A stretch of DNA of 64,000 bases from Nageia nagi (lineage: Eukaryota; Pinophyta): assembly GCA_050084985.1 (NCBI GenBank), contig JBITNC010000001.1:58714001-58778000 (forward strand), given 5' to 3'. The position numbers and the translations under genes are program-made. This document shows, piece by piece, positions 34,612 through 46,370 of the stretch. The first letter of the stretch is position 1. Each line of letters opens with the position of its first letter. The notes beneath the pieces were generated by a model that saw nothing but the letters and a program-made list of their open reading frames with translations, did not search any database and was not told the DNA's origin.

Positions 34612-35200
34612 CACCCATATTCCCTCCATTTCACTCAGTACTCCCATTTTACACCCTTATGTTGCCAAAATTTTTGAGAATTGGAGACTTGAAGTAAGGA
34701 AGAAAGCCCATTTTCACCCTTGGAGCATGATTTGAACACTTAGCATCTTTGTCATTCATCCAAACTTCATTATACTCTAAGATCCAAACATTCTCCATCC
34801 CACATGAACTCCATTTTTCAAGTTTTGAGGATTTTTTATACTAAAAGCCCATTTTCCAAACCCTCAAACATTTGAAAAACTATTTTTCCAGTTTCCAAGT
34901 TTGATCACTTTTTTGGATACCCTTTATCCTTATGATCAACTTTTATTTTCAACAAAAAAAATACATATGATCCAAGATCTAAGTGTGTAAAATCCTCATT
35001 TCTTCACAAAAAATTCAAAAAAATCCAGAAAATTTTCCAAAAACTCCAAAAAGTGTTTTTCAAGTCCGTTTTGACCATTTCAAAGTTTAAAACACCTTCC
35101 CCATTCATTCCCCATCCATCTAAGGTGTTTAAACTTGATTTTGACACCATTTGGCAAGTTTACCAAATTTCACCCTTTTTTTATGTTGGAAAAGTCAACT

Positions 35201-35280
35201 TTTTGAGCTAAAATTTGAAAATTCTCCAAAAGTCCCAAATTTTTGAGCTAAAATTTGAAAATTCTCCAAAAGTCCCAAAT
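35201..35280 (+). repeat. perfect 40-bp tandem duplication
   Basis: Bases 35201-35240 and 35241-35280 are identical (each begins TTTTGAGCTAAAATTTG and ends AAAGTCCCAAAT). This is a recent slip or duplication in the leader of module E. Confidence 0.95.
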
Positions 35281-35510
35281 TTTTGCCAAGGCATTTCCCC
35301 TTGAGTCAATTACCTTTGTGTTAACCCAAACAATTCAAAAGGCCTTGAACCTTGCAAATATTGGCATTTTCTATGATGGCACACTTAGAGTAAACTCCAA
35401 AAATCCAAATTTTTCAAAATCACTCTCTGCTTGCCCAGAAAGTGCCACAAGCTTGCTAGGACTCTTCTAACTCTGTGTTGTCCACCTAAACAAGGACAAG
35501 ATGGCATTAG

Positions 35511-35741
35511 TTGCACAGAACATCAAAAACAAGGAAACAAATGAAAGGAGTTAGACTTGCCGCATGGTGCAAGGAAATGGTCAAAACCAATAAGGTCATC
35601 CTAGAGCACTTGCTACCAAATGAAGGAATCCTCCAAACTATCCATCGGGCCATTCGGAATGTAAAAACGTTCATGGGAGATGATTTTGAAACTAAAATCG
35701 TGACAAATGTACAAGCTATCTTCCCACCATCGCTAGAATAG
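35511..35741 (+). pseudogene. C-terminal remnant of the module ORF, module E
   Basis: The last 55 residues (VRLAAWCKEMVKTNKVILEH, LLPNEGILQTI, NVKTFMGDDFETKIV, QAIFPP) align with the C-terminus of the module C protein (VVWCNEMKTSKTITTYLLTN, EGITKIL, NRETFIGANFETVIA, QTANQPP). The stop follows at nearly the same place. The upstream 900 or so residues of the protein are missing, so E is a deletion derivative. This alignment links E to C. Confidence 0.75.
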
Positions 35742-35899
35742 AAAGAGGTCTATTTTGGCAAATTTTTGATATGTAGGCCAAATTTGGCTAACTTAGTGGA
35801 TTTCCACTAAGTCGAATTGTAATCTCAATTAGCTTGTAAATAGTTGTTAATGTTGCAATTAGAAATTAAGGTTTTGAAGCTCATTTCTAGGGTTTCAAA

Positions 35900-35935
35900 A
35901 GTCACTCTTAGGGTTTCTAAAAGTCTATAAGTAAG
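35900..35935 (+). promoter_or_regulatory. telo-box-like element and TATA box 2 of module E
   Basis: TCTTAGGGTTTCTAAAAG precedes TATAAGTA (35926-35933). TTAGGGTTT is the reverse complement of the plant telo-box AAACCCTAA. The layout matches the second promoter of modules D, A and B. Confidence 0.55.
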
Positions 35936-36884
35936 AGACTAAGGGTCTCATTTTTGTAAGGATTTCATTTTGAAGCAAACACTTCATTCTTGAAGAGAGA
36001 ACTTTTGAGAATTGAGAGCATATTGTAAATCTTGGCACCTCTTTTTTCAAATCTAATACAAAGTGTTTATGTAAAGACTTGGAGTTTGATATTATTCATA
36101 TTGGTGTTATAGATTGAATCTTTGAGGACATTCATAGTTGGTTTGTGCACTTTCGTTTTATTCCTTTGAAAACTTTCGAGCTTTAGGGAAGTTATCTCTG
36201 AACTACTTTAAGAAGTGCTTGAAGCTTACCTTTGCTTGTTGCTTGATCCTTAACATACAAGTTGATTGGGTATTCTGTGTCAGTTTCTACTTTCATGACA
36301 TCTTGTTAGGTCGTTCATCCAAAACCGTGATCCTTTCACTTTGAAAATCTTCCATTTCCATTCAGTTGCATCGATCTTATTCATAGAGCACCAACAATTG
36401 GCATTCCTTCCCGCTCCTCTTTGAAGTAATTCGAACGTTGAGTTGTTTGCTTGCAAGGTTGGATGAATTGGATGAAAAGTCCTTAACCGATTCGGAAGAG
36501 ATCAACTCTTAGACACTTTCCCATCAGTGAACCTCAAATTCATATCCGACCAAGTATCCTTTCTTTCTCCAAGGTGTTTTCCTTCACCTTTTTCTATATT
36601 TTCTTTATTCTTTCAAACCCAAATACAATCGTTAAGTCTGTTGTGATTAAAATACAACTCAAACACACTATTTTATATACTTTGTTTTATTGTCATCTCG
36701 GCCTACCCAAGTTGCATCGTCAAGACCCAAATTCATAGATTACTTCTCATAGTTCATAGCCTTTCCCTTCGTTAGAGTTAGTCATAATTAAATAGAAATT
36801 GCAAAATCCTTAAAATGGCCAAGTTTGGAAGGGGTAAAAGTTGAGCCGAAAGCTGATCAAGTCAAATTGGGCATTCCAAAGGGT

Positions 36885-37850
36885 TGGCACATGCTTCAAA
36901 AAGACAAAATCTTGTCTTTTTGAACCATGCGACTAGGCCAAGGGGTGGTCTAGGCAAGAAGGAAGGTTCGAAAATGAAGTTTGGGCATTTACAAGCCTAG
37001 AGCATGCCTCCAAGAGACAAAAATTTGACTTTCCTGGGCATGCACTAGATATAGGAAGCATATTGGAGTAGAAGAAGGCATAAAAATCCTAAGGCAAAGA
37101 CACTAGGAGGCTGGTGCATGCTTTGAAAAGACAAAATCTTGTCTTTTTGAACCATGCGATTTGGCCAGGAGGACAAGTCAAGCAAGTTTGAAGACCGGAA
37201 TTTGAGCCTAAGGCATCCAGGAGGCTGGTGTGTGCCTCAAAAAGGCAAAATCTTGTCTTTTTGAACCATGCGCCAATCTTTGAAGGGCTCCCAGTTCGAC
37301 CCAAAATGAAAATTTGACAAGCCGTAGATCCGGGAAACTCAAGACCAACTCAAGCATACCTAGGGGGGCTGGCGCATGATCTCAAAAGACAAATTCTTGA
37401 CTTTTTGAAGCATGTGCCAAGCCAAGAAGCCTCCAAGATTCGAAGAACATGAAAATCTGGCTAAGGCATGAGCATTCGAAAATCAAATTTCAGAAAATAA
37501 GCCAATTGGAGGTTGGTGCATGCTTCAAAAAGGCAAAATCTTATCTTTTTGAACCATGCAACCAAGCTAGATGGGCAGGCAAGGCTGACGCATGCCTCAA
37601 AAAGTCACCATCTTGACTTTTGGAAACATGCACCAAGCCTACAAGTTGCCCAATTTCGAATGAAGTATCAAAATCACTAAGTCCAGCCGACCAGAAGACC
37701 CAAAATCAGGAAAAATCAGGTTAATGGGTGAGTTGGGTGATCAAAGCAAGCAAGTGCACAGGCAGGAGACCCACCGTTGGGAGCATACTCCTTCCTAGGG
37801 CTGGCGCATGGTTTAAAAAGTCACTTTTTTGTCTTTTTTCCATTGCAACA
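36885..37850 (+). repeat. hairpin array of module A (8 units)
   Basis: Eight units at about 36887, 37011, 37114, 37229, 37372, 37514, 37588 and 37803 each form a near-perfect palindrome of about 42 bp. In unit 1 the arms TTCAAAAAGACAA and TTGTCTTTTTGAA are exact over 13 bp around a 4-base loop (AATC), and the stem extends with CATGC/ACCATGC. Most units are preceded by GGCTGG(T/C)GCATG and followed by CATGCG(C/A)C..AGCC. Spacing is 72-215 bp. Confidence 0.9.
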
Positions 37851-38004
37851 AGCTAAGATGGCTTGCTAGACCCCAACATCTGGGCATAAGAGGCTTTGCA
37901 TGAGTTTTTGGGCCGGCACACATCTCTAGGTTGGCCAGATGGAGGGTCATGATAGGTTTAATAGAAACCCTAGCCGACTAGGGCAAGTTGGAAGCCAAAT
38001 CAGC

Positions 38005-38012
38005 TATAAATA
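38005..38012 (+). promoter_or_regulatory. TATA box 1 of module A
   Basis: CAGCTATAAATACAGGC lies between the hairpin array and the first ATG of ORF A, 228 bp upstream of that ATG. Confidence 0.6.
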
Positions 38013-38232
38013 CAGGCTTGGGGACCTCATTTTCTCAAATTCAAAAATTGCTCCTCTCTACCCTTGCGCCAAGATAGTAGCAAATTATAGATTTTTATGC
38101 CCAAACATCATCACTTATACATTCTAGGGCTTGCGCAAGCATTTAGGAAGCTAGCCATTTCAACGTGGGGGTCATCTTCACTTGGAAACCCACGCAGCAT
38201 TCTTGGAGAGCCAAGTTGCAATTGAAAACACC

Positions 38233-41200
38233 ATGACTTCCTCCAAAGGCAATTCGGCTCTTGACTTTGCTAGAGACCTCAAGCGGCTGAAACAGGTTTG
38301 CATCATCTCCATTCGTGAGAGACAACAAGCCCTTCCCTAAGGGGCTAGATTCTCGAGGAATGGTTTTGCCACCATCGGAGATACAAATTGGCAAAACGTT
38401 GACCCTACACAAATGAGGGAGAACACTCATGGTCTTCTGATTGCTGACTTGAAGCAGGACATCATCCATGGTCTTCTGATTGCTGACTTGAAGCAGGACA
38501 TCATCTTCTTCTCCGGACTCTCCACTTGCACATTAGTCCCATTCATAGCTCTATTTCTGGAATTGTGCATGGAGGTCGGCCACCACTAGCAGAAGGGGGA
38601 GAGAATCCTTCGAGACATTAAGGGGGACATCATTATGGACTTTCGCCCTGAAGCTATCAACGTAGCATTCCACTGGACCTTTGAAGAAGTTGAATATGAT
38701 GAGGCTATGTCATTAGCTTGTTACCAGGAGACCGCTAGGGCAGCCATCGTTATTAAGAGTTGGATGTACGACGAACATCATGGTTGGAAGGGGAATGCGC
38801 TCATCAATGCTCCTCGTGCCAACTTTTACCCAGCAGTCGAGTTGATGATTCTTATGCTTTCCAAAGTTCTCGGGAAAGAAGATGCTTCGAAGTTCAGAAA
38901 GGAGTTCTTTGGGTTCATTCTCGAGATTGCTAGAGGAAGGAGAATCAGGTGGAGCAAGGTGTTGAGTGACTTGATAGCGGATCAATTGTCATCCATTGGT
39001 ACAACTTGCAAATTCTACCTCAACTCACACTTGATGTACTTGTTTTTTCATGGCAAATATAGGGCTATAACGAAGGGTGAGACGGGTTTGATTGAGAAAG
39101 GGACTTACTCCATTTGGAAATGCTACCCAAATGGAAGTTAGAGAGACGGTGGGACAGTTTCATGATGAAAAATGATGGATGGGAGTATGAGATATACAAG
39201 GAGCTTAAGGGAGAAATCACAATTACATGAATCTCCAATTCTACTCAAGATGCTTTGAAGAAGCATGGCGACTTCTTCCTCCATCACCAACACTTCCCCT
39301 GTATTCACATATATGGATCAGCTGTTCAGCCCTACATTTGCCAAGGTTCGTAAGTAACAAAATTCTGTTAATGGAGATGATGAGGCAGTTGGCCTTCCTG
39401 CATGAACAGGTGTGGCAGAAGAAATCGGCTACTTTGAATCTACCAATCGTTGTGGGAGAATATCAGTGTAAATTCAGGTCGGATGTGGAAACCATGGACC
39501 AAGAGTTGGCCAAATTTAAATTCAGGAAGATTCCTGCCACTGACCACTATGATCCGGATCACAGGATACACTTGTTCTTCACAAAGGAAAGGAAGAAGTC
39601 TTATGAACATAAGCCACGTGTAGACGAGGAGCCTTTCCGGAACATCAGTAATGAGGTAGAGATTAAGAGAATAAGAGAAAGGATTCATAGGGACGCGATC
39701 AATGAGCAGCACCGTGTGGAAGCCACAATTAGTAAGAGACTCTCATAGAACAGGGGAAGCAAACCTCAAGAGTCTGCTTCTAGGATCATGCAGTTCCCTC
39801 CAGTCAGTGAGATAGCTATCAGGCAGTATGCGTCTATGCATGGCAACAACCCAGTTGAGCGAGTCGTGCAACAAGTACAAGCCACCATTGATGAACATGA
39901 TGTAAGGGAGCTAGAGCGTGTGGCTACTGATAAGGTAGTAAGGCGTGTGAGAAATAGATGTCAAGATCCCACTCCACCACCTAGACCACCTAGAAACAAC
40001 TTAGCAATAACATCACTTGTTGTTCCACCATTTGGATCGTCAGCCTTCAATCCCTCTTACAGGTCAGACAAAAACCAGGAGGGGGAGATTGGAGTGTCAG
40101 AAGATGACCCAAGAGCAGAATGTAGCCCAAAATGAGGAGATTCCAAACGCACAAGAACAAGATGAATCCGTAGAGATATTGGCACAAGTCCATAAGACAG
40201 TAGTGTCAGAGCCATCTGCAAGAAAAGGTAGGGAGTAGGTATTCGAGACGGTGCAGAAGAGGATTAGACTTAAGAGAACTCCATAATCACGAGCTACAGT
40301 CACCTCAGGAGAAAATGATGAGATTGACCAAGGAGAGGAGAGACCTTTGAAGAGAATGAAGAAGGATGCTGCTACTATTTAGGAGGCCATTGTGGAAACT
40401 TATCAACCATCACCCACGAATGAATGGGGTGTTAACATGGAGGAGTGTCTTGATGTGTTCAATTTGGACGTCGGGGAGGAATTTGGAGGAGGGGAAAATA
40501 ATGACCACGTAGGAGAAAGCTCCACCTGTCCAGGAAAATCCCAGACGTATGTACATCTGACCCATAATGCCATACACATCAAGACCATTATAGCTGATAA
40601 GGAGAATCCACAATGCCCACAAGATCTCAGACAGATTAACCAGATCATTAACACAGGGCCGATCGGTCTGGCTGGTCGGAAGCATGCAATCATTTCCAAT
40701 GCTGAGGCCATCATCAAAGATGGTATGATGAAAGACAAGGAGATTAAGAGCCTTAGGGAGGAGTTAGCTGAACAGAAGAAGCTGACAAGACAGTTAGAAA
40801 CGGCTAAGGTACCCATAGAAGAGCTCCGAAAGATCAAGCCACTTAAGGAGGGTATGATTGCAGTGAAACAAAAGCGTATAGATGAGGTCTTGGTAGCAGT
40901 TCAGCAGTTCATTTGAACACTAGAAAGGGTAGCATTAGAACAGCAAGAGCTCAAGGATATCATTATGGAGAGAACCGCTTTCTCAAGATCTTAGATTCTA
41001 GACGACCCATGATCATGCAGTTCGAGACAACACGGAATCGGAAACTAGAGGATGTGAAATTCTGTGAAGAATATTGGTTTTATCTAGGCCTAGTTAATCA
41101 AATAACCACTCGATTCCAAGAGGTATAGAAGGATGCTCGGAAGCTCAATGACAAGGTAAACACTTCTCTTGAGCAAATGGAGTTCCAGGTGAAGTTCCTC

Positions 41201-41501
41201 GATGATGACGTAGGTATCCGAGACAAAGACCTGGTGGTGGCAGAATTGAGACACTTCCTCCACAGTCTGATTATGACTGAAGATATTAATACCTTTTAGA
41301 CTGGTAAATCACTTGGACCATTTGCTCAAAGCTCATGCATGGGAGAGAGATATGATGAGGATCATGGATAAGGTGGATCGCTACATGGTCACGAACCAGC
41401 CAAAGCTATTGGAGATGCTACATGGACGAGAGCTCATAGCCAAGTTCCTGGATGATGATTTTGAAGGGCGTGTAGAGGCGTTGGGCCCATCAACCGCCTA
41501 G
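38233..41501 (+). pseudogene. module ORF, copy A (unrecognised protein, about 1000 residues)
   Basis: I do not recognise the family; it is defined here by its three copies A, B and C. The ATG at 38233 (MTSSKGNSALDFARDLKRLK) is in frame with the conserved body. In-frame stops occur at 38341 and 38587, a perfect 39-bp duplication lies at 38428-38505, and further breaks follow. Conserved blocks are FLELCMEV, NFYPAVELMILMLSKVLG, GRRIRWSKVLSDLIADQLSS, KFYLNSHLMYLFFHGK, and ILLMEMMRQLAFLHEQVWQK with SATLNLPIVVGEY. A Pro-rich, charged middle part follows, then a C-terminal coiled coil (GRKHAIISNAEAI, then SLREELAEQKKLTRQLE) and a tail ending FLDDDFEGRVEALG. The N-terminal 330 residues look globular and helical. 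There is no protease, RT, integrase or transposase motif, no membrane segment and no zinc site. Confidence 0.7.
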
Positions 41502-41587
41502 TCAAAATTTTTGCTATCTTTAATTTAATAGGTTTCATAATTATTTTTAGAGATTTTTATTTATTTGTTAATAAATTTCCAAGTTTG

Positions 41588-42969
41588 TGATGGATGAGGA
41601 TTTGCTCACACAAACTTGGAAGACATCTTGTAATGCCATGTGGTATTTTTTTTATTAGACCACGTTTTATTTTCTCGTAAATTGCAATTAGGGTTAGGGC
41701 AACATTTAGGGTTGCTCTAAAACTATATATAGCCCATTTGGGCTAATTTGAAAGGAGATTAGACATTTGTGCAAATTGGGACACTTATATAAAGTTTTCA
41801 AACTCGCAAGTTTCCCTTTTCTCAAATTGTGATATAAATTTCAAGTAATTTAAGGGAGCATGTTCTTATTTGGACTATGGATGTCATTGTATTTTATTTC
41901 TCCATGCTATCTTAAGTGTTTGGATCAATTTTGTAAATCTTCTAAAAGGTGGACAAAAGAGTGCTTGTAGATCTTTTGAAACATTTTAAGTGGTGTGTGT
42001 GTGGTGTAACATTCTATAGTTTGCACATTGTATTAGTGGCTTCCGAGAGAACTCGCATATGTCGTTTAACTTAGGAACTTCATTCCATGTTTGATGTCTT
42101 ACCCCATCCTATCTTACCTTTCCACCGCTTTAGCTTCAAGCTCCCCTTGTCGAGGTATTCATGTTGTTGCGTCACAATGTCTGATCGGGAATGCGTGGAA
42201 CCTAGATCAAACTCGTGCGAGTCTAGTCTTCGAAATTCACACTAGTTGGTGAGAACATTGCCCTAGAGCCCCATTCACATATCACCATCTCTTCACAAAC
42301 CTTTTCTTTATTTTTCTATTTTTTGCGTGGCTTTCGCAACAAACTCCTTTTATTTTTTCATTTTCGTTGAGAAATAACCTTACCGGGATTAGAGACCCTT
42401 CGAGTCCTTGATTAACAAATTTCATTTGAGTTGGAAATAGCTTTAAACATCTCCACCTAGTCACCTGAGTGAACCCCTGCATCCTTCACTTTTTGGCCTT
42501 TGAGGTAAACAATCCTCATAGCGGGTAGGGGTAACGCCTTACCACTTAGGTGTTGGAGTCTTTCCACTAGGCTTTGCGATACCATTTGCCAATTTGGAAG
42601 GGTAGGAAGGAAAAAGTCCCCAAGAAAGTCCACACACAAAGGTTTTGAATAAACTCTATACATCAAAGAATAAAACAACATTGGTTAACAAACTACTACC
42701 TCTCATTCTATTCCATTGAGGCTGATTCCAAAGAGGGATACCGCACTTTCTTTTATCTATCCCTAGACCAGAAACACGCTTGGCGGACATACCTTAAATG
42801 TCGTAACATTAGGTCGTTGAGTAAGTTGTTTCGACAAGAGCCTTGGAGGTATAAAGTCCTTTTCAAATGGAGGAATTGGTAATGCATTCCCGACTATGTT
42901 GCTTGGGATCTCCTAAGTTCCGCATGCGATTTTCAGAGGGTCTCTGCGGGAAAGAAAAGCATCCCAACA
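41588..42969 (+). promoter_or_regulatory. module A second promoter block and R-U5-like region
   Basis: It starts TGTGATGGATGAGGATTTGC just after ORF A. It contains TTAGGGTTAGGGCAAC, TTTAGGGTTGC and the TATA-like ACTATATATAGCCC (41724-41731), then about 1.2 kb homologous to 29860-30800. It ends CATCCCAACA. The homology covers the whole length, with an extra 250-300 bp near the end relative to D. Confidence 0.55.
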
Positions 42970-42989
42970 AAGTCTATCTCCAATCCAAC

Positions 42990-44630
42990 TTGGCAGAAGG
43001 TTGATAGATGTTGTAATTGGTTCCAACTCTTCAGGCTCCCATATGTATGAGGATGATGAAGGGGAGGATGACAAATGTCCCTGTGAGGGAAACCAAAAGG
43101 CAACAATACCCACACACGAAGACACCTTAGACAAGGATTTTGCCTTTGAATCCTTCTTTGAGGATCAACTAGCTAAGATTGGTCTGGAAAAGGACATGGG
43201 GGATGAAGAATATGACCATGAACCAAGTTCACCCGAAATCTAGTAAGCCCAGTTTCAAAGGTGACTTCCCACCCATGGCACCAGAACCCAAAGAACCACT
43301 TTATCCAGAAGGTGAAGAAGAGATGGCTCTGGAAGCTCCAGAGCATGAATTCACAACATCCATGTGCTTGATGTTCCAGGTGTTGCCTTTGTCATGTTTG
43401 GTAAAGCATGGTTACATGTCTTCAAAGAACATGAAAATCTGACCCCTTTGAGGGATGAAGACAAAGAAGATGGAGGCAAGGAGCTAGAAATACCGTGTGA
43501 TGGTTCTTCCAAGGAGGTGTGGGTAAAGGACGATGTTGAAGATGAACTTAATGAGTTGATTCCGCAAGGGGAGTGTGAAGATGATTATCAACCCTTGGAC
43601 AACCCACGGTTGGAGATGGATGCCGAATCAAGTGGGGAGAACCCACTCTCTGAGCTTTCTGTGGTAGGAGAGCAGAGTGCTAGAACGGATGGATCATCAA
43701 CCTCACATGTGAATGGAGACATGGTGGAAGAAGAACAGGCATCCTCGATGGAATTGTTTCCAAAATTGGGATTCAATGAGCCTAAAGACCCCTTGTTTGG
43801 TGAGCCACTTGATGACTTGAGCCCCGACAACAAACTACGTCAAACTCAGTTGGATGGAGGTGATAGTGATAGCAAACCACATTGGTAGTTGAACTCATAG
43901 CAAGAGTTAGGCCGCACATACTCGGGAGAGGATTTCATATGCCAAGCTGTAATGGGACTTGAGGATGAGGGTATTGTCCATGGTGAAGATCGAGACCCAA
44001 TAAGATCAAAACCTTTCATGACGATAGAGTTTGATGATATAGAAGACTCCTTGTTCATTTAGGCACGAGAACTATCACAACAAGATATAAGGAATGCTAT
44101 CATCAGTGATAGTTGCTCCTTGAATCGTGGGGACGAAGCGAAGGAGATGAGACTTGAACCAGTAGTGAGGCAATCCGAACTGGTAAGGGAACCTAAGCCC
44201 AATTCCAGGTGGTACCAACCTTACATTCCTTGTATGCTTATGCCCAAGCACTCATATTTTCCATCTTTTGGCAATAAGGAGGTTGTAGATGGTGAGAGTC
44301 GAGGCTAGAAGGTGGTCGCTCACGAAATTAGTATACTTGCACAAAAGAAGACAAATGGTGTTGATGCCTCAACACACCCCTTTCTCTTTTCAACAAAAAG
44401 ATGGGGACCCTCAGTCTAGAAAGCACAGTGGAAGCCTTGGGAGATTTGACCCAAGGAGCATTTCGGGAAGCAATGAGAAGAAAGTTGTTCAGAAGAGCCC
44501 GAAGTGCAACTTTAAAATGGAGCCTACTTACAACAAAGCAAAACCCTTTCGAAGCTCTCATCTACATAGACGAAGGTGAAATCCAAATCATGATCAACTA
44601 GGCAGAGTTGCTAAGTAGTCATGGGAATTT
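42990..44630 (+). pseudogene. acidic, unrecognised frames between modules A and B
   Basis: This lies where an internal region would start, after the putative primer site at 42991. Open pieces at 43001-43243, 43364-43888 and 44120-44308 encode strongly acidic, Ser/Pro-rich sequence (for example YEDDEGEDDKCPCEG, DDVEDELNELIPQGECEDD, SSGENPLSELSVVGEQ), followed by a more basic part (RWYQPYIPCMLMPKHSYFP). The pieces can be joined with few breaks into one frame of about 450 residues. I see no gag core, zinc knuckle or enzyme motif. It may be a decayed gag-like or accessory protein. Confidence 0.4.
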
Positions 44631-44699
44631 GTATTAAATCTTCATCTAGTGCATGGCATCTCGCATCTCAAAAAGTCATAAAAAAATTGGCCAAGTCCA

Positions 44700-46370
44700 A
44701 GGTTGGTCACATGGTTTAGGAAAGACACTCATCCATCTTTGAGGAATGGTGCAACCACCCTTCAAGCAGATTTCAGCCCTTAAAAATGACTAAGTCCTCA
44801 AAATTTTTCATCTTAAGGGTGTTCGCATAATTTCAAAAAGTTGCATTAACATCCTTCAAAAATCATACGACCACCCCCTCTTGAAGAAGCAAAGTTGAAA
44901 ACAAGGAAAATGGGTCATTTGGAAGGTGTTTGCATGGTTTTAAATAGTTACAAATCCATCTTTCTCCAAACATGTGACCACCCCTCTTGAATGGTTCGGG
45001 AGCACAAAATTGGCTAAGTGTTCAAAATTCCTCTTTAAAGGGCATTCGCACAATTCAAAAAAGTTGCAAATCCATCTTTTTATAATCTCCTGACCACCCT
45101 CACTTGAAAGTTGCACTTGCCTTAGCCACATTCGATCTTCACCTTGGCCGAACAGACGAGGACGCCTAGTATATTTGTTCACTTAGTTTGCAGATCCAAG
45201 GGTGTTCCCACGGTTTCAAAAAGTTACCTTTTCATCTTTCAAAAATTATGCGACCACCCTCCTTTTAGGATTTTGGGCTCTAAAATGGCTAAGTGTTGAG
45301 TTAAGGGGCTCCCTAGAGGTGTTCGCATGATTTCCAAATGTTGCAAAATCATCTTTGGCAAAACATGCGACCACCCCTCCAGACGTTGAGCATGCATCAA
45401 GGGAGCTTGTCTCAAGCTCATTCGACCTCCACTCTAACCAGTCTAGTGTAGACACCTATCAAGCAAGAGACTATGAAGCAAGAACAAGCACTTATTTGCA
45501 CCAAGTCAGACTTGGCATCCAAAGTGGTCGCACGGTTCAGGAAAGTTAGGATTGCATCTTTTGCAAAATGCTCGACCACCCCCTTGCACTTCCAAAAATT
45601 GGCTAAGTGTTAGCCCAAAGTACTTATGGAGTGTTCGCATGATTTTGGCAAGTCATAATGGCATCTTTTTGAAGACATGCGACCACCTCTTCTTTGCATC
45701 CAGCTTCAATTCAAGTGATCGCATGGTCTTCAAAAGTCACCTTTGCATCTTTTGCAGGATGTGTGATCACCCTCTTAGTTACATTTTGGGACCAAGTTTG
45801 GCACCTCAACTTGTTCATCCCTGGTCGCACGTTCTCACAAAGTTACAATTGCATCATTTTCAGAGCAAGCGACCACTCTCCTCTTGCATGGAAAAAGACA
45901 CTTGTTGAAAAACTTGTTTTCTCTCCAGACGTTTCCACTTGGCAATTTTGAAGCACTTATAAAAGAAAGAAGAGGGGGTGACTTAGTTGGATTTGGTACT
46001 TCATTACTGGTCGCACGGTTTTGTCAAGTCACATCTCCATCATCCTAAAAGTGTGTGACCACCTTCTTCTTGCATTAACATTGATACCTCATGTTTTGTT
46101 GCACCTACTGCACCTTGCATTAAGTCATCTTTTGCATTTGGTCGCGTGGTCCCTAGAAGATAGATGTCCATCATTCTAAATGGACGCGACCACCCTTTTG
46201 CATTAATCAAGTAAAATTTTGTTGCATGGCCATTTGAGTAGCAGTTGCATTTTGGTCCTAAGTGGGAAAATGCATACATTAAATCTTTTTGTTTTGTCTT
46301 AGTTAGTCAAACCTTCCATTTTGTCATGTCGCATGAAGTCAACTTTTTGTGGTCGCATCATTTGCCCAAG
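44700..46370 (+). repeat. hairpin array of module B (about 13 units)
   Basis: Units at about 44702, 44818, 44925, 45040, 45190, 45312, 45523, 45632, 45716, 45823, 46006, 46139 and a half unit at 46350. Each has a left arm G(T/G)GTTCGCATG or GGTCGCAC and, about 45 bp later, a right arm CATGCGACCACC, which are reverse complements with one or two mismatches. The interior is AAAGTTGCAAATCCATCTTT-like. Spacing is 83-210 bp. One interval contains TTATAAAAGAAAG (45956), a possible TATA box. Confidence 0.88.

Larger units (their letters stand above)
31929..36750 (+). mobile_element. module E: long LTR-like unit, internally deleted gene
   Basis: It starts TGTTGTGCCCACACAACAC, matching the start of module D. 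In order it holds a minisatellite (32215-32720), about four 360-bp repeats (33000-34450), a TATA box (34604), a leader with a perfect 40-bp duplication, a 76-codon C-terminal remnant of the module ORF (35511-35741), a TTAGGGTTT element with a second TATA box (35926) and about 800 bp of R-U5-like sequence. No clear CAACA end or primer-binding site was found, so the right boundary is approximate. Confidence 0.5.
36780..42990 (+). mobile_element. module A: hairpin array, TATA, large ORF, second TATA, R-U5-like
   Basis: Order: hairpin array (36885-37850), TATA box 1 (38005), ORF A (38233-41501), TGTGATGGATGAGGATTTGC block with TATA box 2 (41724), and about 1.2 kb of R-U5-like sequence ending GCATCCCAACA (42969), then a primer-site-like TGGCAGAAGG (42991). 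The R-U5 part aligns with that of D (shared GGCTTTCGCA, TTTGAGTTG, CCTCATAG(C/T)GGGTAGGG, ACTTAGGTGTTGG-type words). The left edge is not marked by a TGTTGTG start and is approximate. Confidence 0.55.

Noticed and set aside
40403-40837. 144-codon minus-strand ORF (and 40410-40685) as a gene
   Set aside because: Antisense shadow of the coiled-coil part of ORF A.
36885-46370. Hairpin arrays read as a CRISPR array
   Set aside because: Units are imperfect, unequally spaced and differ in arm sequence; there are no uniform spacers or cas genes, and the genome is that of a plant.
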